Assembly (NCBI GenBank): GCA_947359465.1
Contig: OX375875.1
Coordinates: 53,687,583 to 53,751,582, forward strand
DNA from: Metellina segmentata
Lineage: Eukaryota > Arthropoda > Arachnida > Araneae > Tetragnathidae
Direction of reading: 5' to 3'
DNA length: 64,000 nt
Within the stretch, counting starts at the first letter, position 1. Each line of letters opens with the position of its first letter. Shown one piece after another: positions 56,794-64,000 of the stretch. Both the position numbers and the translations under genes were made by a program. The notes below the pieces were generated by a model. The model saw only the letters and a program-made list of their open reading frames with translations. It did not search any database and was not told the DNA's origin.

Positions 56794-57646
56794 TGTAATG
56801 TTAGTTTACTTATTAGATGGTGGTTGGAAGAAGTGGGTTCCTCTTAAGGAAACGTGAAAGAAAAGTGGGTGGAAATTAGTGGTACTAATTATTTTGCAGT
56901 TGTGCCTGTTATAGTCAGAAGTTGATTCCTGGTCTCCTAAATATAGTAAGAGAACTCAAGAAGCAACAACTCATGGTCTCTCACTAAAAAAAAATGATTT
57001 CTTGAATGAAAAAAATCAAAATAGCAAAGAAGGAATACAACTTGTAGTTCTAAGATGACATTCACAGGAGACTTAAAAAGGTATGTGCAGATTATTCAGG
57101 AATGATCACAGTTCTCTTTTGTAGTTTCTCCCAATGATGAGTGAATACGAGACTCGAACCAGGAATCCGAGAGACGCTGCCTTAGTAGGCAAAATGATAG
57201 TTGAGAAGGAAGTGCAATCGACGACCACTCCACTAGAATATGATTATCTCTTTAGAAGATTGTGGTCTTGTTCAGATTTGATCTATTGAAGATGGAGCCG
57301 TTTTTGTTGATACTTCATTGAAGTCGGGTCAAATTCCAGTGCTCCAAAAAAATTGCGATTCAAATATTCTATAAGGTCGAATCGTGAATTGCAGATGAAG
57401 AAAAAAAGGAGGTAATGTCAAGGAAAGTTGGAACTTTTATTTCAGGATTGAAGAGGTAAAAATTCAGCGTCACGATCTCCATGTCAAGTCCAATTGCATC
57501 GTCATCGGTTGGCTGGTATGACGTATTTGTAGGTTGATCAATCTCCCATAAAGAGAGAGTATGTATGCTGAACACATACAAAATGATTGCAGGTAAAATA
57601 TGTCGAAGTGCGAACTAAAAAACAAACGTTCCGTGGAAGTTTAACA
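56794..57646 (-). repeat. Putative Gypsy 5' LTR with primer-binding site
   Basis: On the minus strand the block would start TGTTAAACTTCC (57646) and end AACATTACA (56794), followed by tttggtaccgtggcc. TGG plus the following bases could pair with a tRNA 3' end as the primer-binding site. A gggattcctggttcgagtct-like tRNA B box lies inside (57130-57220 in complement, read as attcctggttcgagtctcg). The outer boundary is uncertain because no second LTR is present for comparison. Confidence 0.45.
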
Positions 57647-57904
57647 ACCACTCCGGGACGGCGTTGTATCAGTCAATTTAGTGTCAAATTTCGGGACTAA
57701 ATCTTTCAGACTCACTCTTGTCTCTACTTTCACTCAGAACAGAAATATTTTAAGCTACAGAGCTATTTTCTGCATTGTGTTGTATCCTCAACTTTTCTAA
57801 CTCAAAGAGTCTCTAGAAGGAGGAAAGAGTTAGTTAGAGGGAAAGAGTTTTCTCTTTCCCTCTAACATATAATGTTCTTCCCTCTCTTTGTTTCCTAACC
57901 TTTC
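57647..57904. other. Short gap with a perfect hairpin
   Basis: 57833-57847 (gttagagggaaagag) and 57852-57866 form a 15-bp perfect stem with a 4-base loop. No gene. Confidence 0.7.
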
Positions 57905-60640
57905 CCTCTGGAAGGCAGTGAAGAAATATAAAAAGACTTCCAATCGCATTCTGCCCCTTGAGAACCAGGCTAACATTGCTTACACAGACACTGAAAAAGC
58001 TGAATTATTAGCTATTAATTAATAACACTTCAAATAAAACGGTAACAATGACCCTAAAACAATCTAAATTGTTAAGGGGACGCATTACCATTTTTAAAAT
58101 TTTCTTCAATTTTAATATTAGAATTAAAATATTGTTGTTTGTCTATTGTTTTGTAAGCAATAAGTTGATTTTAGAAGAAAAAATCTTGTCAAAGGAGCAA
58201 TTTTTTAAAAAAAAATCAATTTTTACAAATTTTTTTGAATTTTTTAAAAATGTTACTATTCTTTCAATTTTTATTTTTTTGCTTCAAATTTTTTTCTCAA
58301 CTTTATTTCAAATATACTTAACAAAACTGTGTATGGATTTTTAAATAAAAAACATAGTTAATTTTATACAATTTTTTAAAGCTAAAATGATACAAAAACC
58401 ACCGAAAATAAAAATGTTTATATTTAACTATTTCTAAAAAAATAAATATAGCACTTAGATGTAAATCCATACACAGTTTTATTCTAAAGATATATAAAAA
58501 TAAGTGTAAAAAGTTTGGAAACTTTTTCTGTGATACATAAAAAGCCTTAGTATTTTGAATACCTTATAGTGCCAAAAAAACCAAAGCTGAGAAAAATGCT
58601 TTTAAAGTTTTAAAACCCGTATAAAAAATTATTTACAAAACTCAGAGCTATTTGGACTTAATATGTTGATTTCCATACCAATTAAAGCAATTCAAAGCAT
58701 TTTTCACTCAAATTTAAATCTATTTAACTAAAATATAACCCGTAAGGATAAGTTATTTTGTTGAAGTTTAAAAATATTTCGTTATCGACGTGAACTCAAA
58801 AATTCATCAATACATAATTTTCCAGGTTTGAATTTTAATTTTTTTAGTATCCAGTTTATAATAACTTTACACAAATTAAAAATATAATTGAAAAGGCATT
58901 AAACAGTGTGTATATTTAAAAGTAGCCAGATTAATTCAAAATTCATTCTTTTTTTAGTTGAATGTTTTGTCTTTGCAGCCGTGCAGTTTTAATTTCATTC
59001 TGAGCTAGTAAATAAACTGCTGGTCTTCTTTCTGTTTCTTAACTATGTTCTACAATAGTCCTTATAGATAGCAAGATGTTTAGAATGCACACTAAATGAA
59101 AGATTGTTTTCTTTTTGAAAACCTTCTATATCTTTTAGAGTATCCACATTGAATTATGTGATAGCATCAAAAACAGCAATCGTAACACGTTGCAGTGATG
59201 CACAACTTTGCTTTGAGCACTTACTCCATATTGCACTGTGTATGCTTACATTAGAGTTTTGTGAGGTACACATTACAGAACGTTGTAACAGTTCAGTTGA
59301 AGCAAGCCTTTGGTAAATTGACAGTATTTTTGCAAAATGCGATTCGTTGATATGTTGATATATATTCGTTTAATATGCTTCATATGCGAACCAAGAGTTA
59401 TACCAAGAGCCAATGCAGCTTGGTAAATGCACCAGGAATCTTCGTTATATTCTTGCCAACACACTTTGAATTAAAATTTAAAAATTTCGTCTCTGAAGGT
59501 CGCACACCTACTTCAAAGCGCGTAATTTTTATTGTGTCTTGGATCAGTAAAGTGTCTATAACTTTTTAATTAATGCAGTTACGAGTTTAAAATTTTGCAC
59601 ACTTATTTTGAAAGGTTATAGCTCTAATTTAAAGCAATAAAATTTTTTTCGATACTTTGAGTGATTTTTAGGTACTGCGTCCCCTTAATGATTCACTTAC
59701 TAATTTTTTAAGCACTACACCTGGCTGATATTATTAAGCCTGCTAATCCCTCCGAAGTCATTGAATACATCGGGAAGATTAAAACCAAAAAAGCCCTGGA
59801 ATGAATTGGCTTTTAAAGACTGTGCTGAAAAAATTACCTTTAAAAACGGTGTTCATTATCATCCATTTGATTAATTGTATTTTGTCTTTACGACATTTTT
59901 CCAACCCTGGAAAAAACGGCTGGTATTTTCGCCATACTGAAACCAAAAAAAGATAGCCGATTACCTGAGAGTTACATGCCAATTAGCTTGCTCCAAGTTT
60001 TCAGTAAAACCGCCGAGTATATCATTAATACTCGGCTTGAAGCTTACTGTAGCAACGCCAATATCCTTATACCGAACAATTTGGTTTCAGAAAACAGCTT
60101 TCAACCACTCATCGACAACTCAGAGTAACTGAGCATGTTGTTGAAGGATTTGAAAATAAAGGATGCACTGGTGTGATCTTCCTCGATGTTGTCAAAGCCT
60201 TCAATAGGGTTTGGATTAACGGAATGATCCACAAATTAATCACTTTTGGCATTCCTGCCTGACTCATCATACTTCTTTTTCCTTACCAGACAGGTAGGCG
60301 ATTTGTCGTTCGTGTCAACAAGACCCTTTCTACCACTCATGCCATTCAGGCTGGCACCCCACAGGGTTCAATCTTAGGACCCAAACTATTCTGTATGTGA
60401 ACGGCATATCACAAAATCAATCATTTATGCTTTGCATGTTTACAGGTGATACAGCTGTGTTAGCCATGTCTTGCCATGTCACCATGATCTTACTGATGTC
60501 ATGACCACACTCACAAATTATATAACACTATCTTGAATCTTGGCTTACTGCTTGGAAAATTAAAATCAATGTTGACAAATGCCAAGTATACTTTTTAATA
60601 GGAAAAGAAACTGTCGGAAAATCGTCCTGGTAGCGTCATG
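57905..60640 (+). pseudogene. Jockey-type LINE ORF2 (reverse transcriptase), broken and split
   Basis: 57905-58071 encodes LWKAVKKYKK and then YTDTEKAELLA, the segment between endonuclease and reverse transcriptase. After a 1.6-kb insert (58076-59684) the frame resumes with EVIEYIGKIKTKKALE, ILKPKKDSRLPESYMPIS, FLDVVKAFNRVW and AGTPQGSILGPKLF, then WKIKINVDKCQ near 60590. These are successive RT blocks of the jockey group. Frameshifts and stops lie within them, and the FADD-type block is damaged (CLQVIQL). The element is dead. Confidence 0.82.
58076..59684. mobile_element. TTAA-target TIR element nested in the LINE
   Basis: TTAA lies on both sides (58072-58075 and 59685-59688). The inverted ends are ggggacgcattacc and ggggacgcagtacc. 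1609 bp, very AT-rich. An internal inverted pair lies at 58323-58340 / 58463-58480. No transposase is seen; the plus-strand frame near 58048-58344 is Phe/Ile/Lys low complexity. piggyBac-type by target site only. LINE coding continues on both sides. Confidence 0.8.
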
Positions 60641-60939
60641 GCCAGCGGTTTAGCGTGATGTTGCACGAATCCAAATGTTGTAAACTATGAAAGCAAGGAT
60701 CAACCTTGGTTACCAATAATTTATTTGCTTCTAAAGGAACACATCACAGTTGAAAACATAAAATTTCAAATAATTAGTCGTATTTCTAACAGCACCCGGA
60801 CAAATACTTCCGAATCTCCTCGTTTTTCCAGACTAACTCCTCAAAACTCCTTCTTCCTCTCAATCAACTAATCAACGGATTGAGCAACATATTGGTTGTA
60901 GCGATGTTACTGATGCATGCTGTCGGCATCGGTGGATAC
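60641..60939. other. Gap, nothing recognised
   Basis: Between the LINE and the next transposase I see no motif or repeat that I can match. Confidence 0.4.
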
Positions 60940-61830
60940 AACAAGGCACATGCCAGCGTCAACCAGGTTCAGGAAGGCCTACGAAACCGGACCTATAAGA
61001 TTGACTTGTTGGACGACATGCACTTACTGATCTAACAACTACTGTTGCAGACATCCAACGCGCAGTGGGAAACTCTCCCGATCATCTAATGAGTGATCGC
61101 GCCATTTGTCGACGGCTTCACGACGTGGGACTAAACTCACGTAGACCGTTACGACGACTGTCTTTAACAGCATTGCATCGCCGTCAAAGACTGGAATGGT
61201 GTCGTGCCAGACGGACATGGGAGTCGAATGTCATCGAGAAGTCTTCACTGACGAATCCCGCTTCTGTCTGGGTGGAGACAACAATCGAATCCGTGTGTGG
61301 AGGAAACGTGGTCAGTGCCAAGATTCACGGTTTGTTGTTCAGCGTCACACGTCCAGAAGACCTGGTGTCATGGTGTGGGGTGCAATTGCGTATGATGCCA
61401 AATCACCTTTGGTATTCGTTACGGGCTCTTTGACAGGCCAGCGTTACGACAAGAAATATTACAGCCAGTTACGGTCCCATTCCTAAACTCCCAGGTTCAC
61501 CCACTTTTTCAACAAGACAATACTCGATCCAATATTGCAGCCGTCTCTACAGCTTGTCTACGACAACGATATCTTACCATGGTCGGCATACTCATCGTAC
61601 CTGTCCCCGATCGAGAATGTATGGGATGCCATTAGACGAGATGTCCCCACTCCACCAGTACCGCGTAATCTGCTGAAACTACGTGACAGGGTTTAAACAA
61701 AATGGGATAAGCTCAACACACAAAATGGGATAAGCTCAATGTCACACAACTTCATAAAGAGCCTGTATGAATCACTACCAAAGCGCTTGGCATACTGCAT
61801 TAGTAATAATGGCGGTCATACGCCATAATG
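60940..61830 (+). pseudogene. Tc1-like transposase pseudogene
   Basis: GSGRPTKP (GRPR-like linker) is followed by DRAICRRLHDVGLNSRRPL, RLSLTALHRRQRLEWCRA and then, in another frame, VFTDESRFCLGGD (first Asp), GVMVWGAIAYDAKSPL, LFQQDNTRS (second Asp) and LSPIENVWD (Glu). It ends NNGGHTP before a stop. At least three frameshifts break it. Terminal repeats were not located. Confidence 0.82.
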
Positions 61831-61967
61831 AAGAAAACCACTTTCTTCTCATTTTTCTCAATAAAGTTTGCACGTTAAAGTCTCAAATTTTAATCATTTA
61901 CTCATTCAAAGACCTTTTACCAACGTTGTAAATTTCATTGCTTTTTGACAATTCCTTCTAGGTTCAG

Positions 61968-62155
61968 TCGACCAACCGGTCTGATGGTTGAGGTGTTCGC
62001 CTCTAGATCGGAAGGTTCCAGGTTCGAATCCGGGTCGCATACTCGGAAACCCTCACGCTTTCAGCACCTCTTGGCGAGTTGGTGATAGAAAGAGCTTTGA
62101 GAACCGAAGGCTGGGGAAATTGGCAATCCTTCTCAATTTCTCAAGCAACCCTACT
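61968..62155 (+). repeat. tRNA-headed SINE, copy with body type 3
   Basis: cgaccaaccggtctgatggt and ggttccaggttcgaatccgg form the same tRNA-like head as at 19863 and 56296. The body (catactcggaaaccctcacg and onward) differs from both. A discrete tRNA gene is unlikely, because the anticodon stem pairs poorly and a SINE-like body follows. Confidence 0.75.
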
Positions 62156-62911
62156 ACGTTGTAAAAAAGATCGCCATTTTTTTATCGCTGAGTGCTATGA
62201 TTTTCCGTATGATTTTTTTTTGTGGATATTCTAAATATATGTTGACATTCAATATTGTAATGTATAGATTTTTTTTTTGTAATTCGTTAACTGTCTGTAT
62301 TGTAACTACTTTGAAGAATTGGTTGATGCAAGAAGCAGGCGGCAAAAACGTACCCCCATGTAAACAAATTATATATGTTTACAATTATTTGAAATTTAGT
62401 CAACAATTGCCTTTTGTTATGATTTTTACAATATAAAATGATCACTGACTCTAAAACTCGTCAAATAGAAAGAATTGATGAGAATGTATTTGTTTTTTGT
62501 GGAACTTATTCGTCCTTATAACCTACACAGTGTTTGTATTTTCATAATATAGTTTCTTATGAATCAAATCTCTTGTTTGATCGTCTACCTGATATAATCT
62601 CACCACTGTTTGTTGAGACAACTAGTAGTAAATATAAACTTAGTAAAAGCAGTTATCAATAATAAGTATTAAGATTTAAGCAAAGTAATTTTTTGTAAAC
62701 AAATACACTTCTCGATTTGTTTCACTCATTTGAGCTCAAGATAACAACAAAATTTAAATTGAAAAAATATTCCATTTTGACTGTTTTCAATAGCTTTCTT
62801 TAAACAAAGTTTTTTCTATCTCATATCCTATAATTATAGCACTTGCATTTGGGCTGCTATGGAGGCAGAATTTTTTTACACGCATTACCATTTTAAGCCT
62901 TAACGGTCATT
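62156..62911. other. Intergenic, no gene recognised
   Basis: AT-rich sequence with two short open frames on opposite strands that carry no motif. Confidence 0.45.
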
Positions 62912-63045
62912 AGTCACCTCTCACATAACAACAGTACTATGTCTCTGTGGTCGTAAGTCACCTCTCACGTGACGACAACAGTGCTTTGTCTCTGAAGTCG
63001 TGTCTCACCTAACAACATTACTTTGTCGCTGCAGTCAATATGTCA
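62912..63045 (+). repeat. ~45-bp tandem repeat, three units
   Basis: Three imperfect units share gtcacctctcac, taacaaca and ctttgtctctg landmarks and ca/gtcgt ends. They are diverged in length and sequence. Confidence 0.75.
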
Positions 63046-63094
63046 CATGGGTGGTGATAAGACTGATCCTGTCAAAATTCGCTGTCTGTGAAAT

Positions 63095-63520
63095 GTGGGC
63101 ACAATTGCCTTGTCAATTAAAATTCTCAAGATCCTTATGAAGTTGTGGGAACTACGATGGAGTAGAGATACAATATGTAGAAGAATGCACAAGTTTTTTC
63201 CCACACCAGATGTTACTCAATACGTGTACCACCCCATAAAATCCCAGCTGCTCGCAGGCCATAATTGCTTTCCGGAATACCTTTTTAAAAACTTTTTTTT
63301 CTTCAGAAACCAAGTTTCTGATCTGTGTCAGTGTGGAGAGATTGGCGACTCACCATTACATCTTCCACTGTAAACTCATGGAACACCTTAGGGGGTGATC
63401 TCCTTTTCCTAAAAGAGGCTACCAAAACTTACTCGCAACACCCTCAGTGTCACCAGGCCCTCCTGGCCTTGGACAGATTTGTGACTGCCAAACTTATGCC
63501 TCGTTTACCCTAACTCTTCA
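63095..63520 (+). pseudogene. LINE ORF2 C-terminal fragment
   Basis: A frame with PIKSQLLAGHNCFPEYLF is followed by VSDLCQCGEIGDSPLHL. This is the C-terminal Cys-x-Cys-Gly...His zinc-binding end of non-LTR retrotransposon polyproteins. A stop follows directly in this frame, and the neighbouring frame (SWNTLGGDLLFLKEATKTYS) continues the family pattern. Probably a jockey-type fragment. Confidence 0.65.
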
Positions 63521-63590
63521 AACCTCCCATTCTTCACAGCATAGGTAAGTTGGTAGGTATTTTGAGTAGTAGTGTGATGAACCGTTTACT

Positions 63591-63740
63591 GTTCATGGTT
63601 TTCACGCCTTTGTCCAAAAAAAATTCAAGGACTTTTCAGAACCAAAAATATTTTTTTCAAGGACCTAAAGTTTTTTATAGCGACCTAAAACAAAGCACGT
63701 GCAAAAATTGTCAATTAAAAAAAATGTGAAAAATATTTAT
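63591..63740 (-). repeat. Dispersed repeat copy matching 50060-50215
   Basis: tttcacgcctttgtccaaaa, aaggacttttcagaaccaaa and caaggacctaaag are the complement of the right part of the insert at 48298-50225. The remaining bases to the window end are unassigned. Confidence 0.75.
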
Positions 63741-64000
63741 TAAAAAAAAACATTTTTTAATTCTTTTTTAAACTACTGACAGTCAAAGAAAAGAGGAAAG
63801 GTTGTCATCAATTTTGGTTATAGTTTGGATTTTCTTTTATCACAGAACCTGTGAACTTTTTTGCAAAGTGGGCTTCACGTCTCAATGCTAACTATCAGGC
63901 TATTTGCACACATATCAATTTCGGTCGTGAGGTAAAATATCGTACGATAAATTCTTTGGTGGCACGAAGAAGAGTATGGGAGCTTGCACATGGTTCGATC

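Larger units (their letters stand above)
52050..57646 (-). mobile_element. Ty3/Gypsy retrotransposon, truncated and interrupted
   Basis: On the minus strand the order is putative 5' LTR, primer-binding site, gag, protease, reverse transcriptase and RNase H. It stops near 52050, before any integrase or 3' LTR. Frames are broken throughout. An LTR-like insert splits the protease (54406-55148). The truncated end abuts a Tc1 fragment. This is an inactive relic. Confidence 0.75.

Noticed and set aside
58048..58344. 98-codon plus-strand ORF (Phe/Ile/Lys-rich)
   Set aside because: It starts in LINE sequence and crosses the TTAA boundary into AT-rich element sequence; the composition reflects poly-A/T runs.
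61968..62040. Genuine tRNA gene (also at 19863 and 56400)
   Set aside because: A and B boxes are present, but stem pairing is imperfect, no poly-T terminator follows directly, and a SINE-like body is attached in each case.

Overview
This window is AT-rich nuclear DNA from an arthropod. It has short exons with clear GT-AG splice sites, introns of 3 to 7 kb, no operons and no prokaryotic genes. The one host gene I can support is beaten-path (beat)-like, an arthropod family of immunoglobulin proteins. The repeats are Tc1/mariner copies, tRNA-derived SINEs, Helitrons, TTAA-target elements, a jockey-like LINE and a Gypsy element. Together these recall chelicerate (spider-like) genomes, but the species is an inference and was not tested.

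Host gene. Four plus-strand exons lie at 22970-23103 (A), 29840-30044 (B), 33200-33333 (C) and 37932-38163 (D). A and C encode the first half, and B and D the second half, of the beat second (C2-type) Ig domain. A and C are both exactly 134 bp, and every junction phase fits (A-B phase 0, B-C phase 1, C-D phase 0). Each pair is therefore a symmetric 1-1 module that can be joined in series or skipped. No first-Ig-domain or signal-peptide exon is visible, so the gene begins upstream of the window or the exons are alternative cassettes. A possible last exon (41125-41201) would add a short hydrophobic tail and a stop. Between B and C a four-unit intronic repeat array ends in a decayed copy of the 3' end of exon B, which is direct evidence of local duplication.

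Left third (1-22 kb). This part holds a giant foldback (about 2020-4970) whose arms carry a broken Cys-rich ORF, with a 729-bp TTAA element nested in one arm. It also holds a decayed Tc1 copy (8168-9673), a 130-bp tandem array (10612-11005), a SINE containing a 33-bp minisatellite (12525-13105), piggyBac-type MITEs and a non-autonomous Helitron with a hairpin-array end (14447-15786). A dense SINE cluster follows (18.3-22.4 kb).

Middle (23-41 kb). Inside or beside the beat-like introns lie Harbinger-type MITEs, one of them split by a Helitron, a disrupted Tc1 element (27573-29099), an intact-ORF Tc1 element (36042-37447), SINEs and a large TA/GA microsatellite.

Right third (41-64 kb). 41.2-45.6 kb has no recognisable gene. 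Then come a dispersed repeat interrupted by another Tc1 element with a full-length ORF (48759-49757), a 5' Tc1 fragment (51667-52035) fused to a truncated minus-strand Gypsy element (about 52050-57646), a jockey-type LINE (57905-60640) split by a 1.6-kb TTAA element, a decayed Tc1 transposase (60940-61830), a SINE and a LINE 3' fragment near the end. The window is best read as one sparse, long-intron cell-surface gene embedded in nested transposons.
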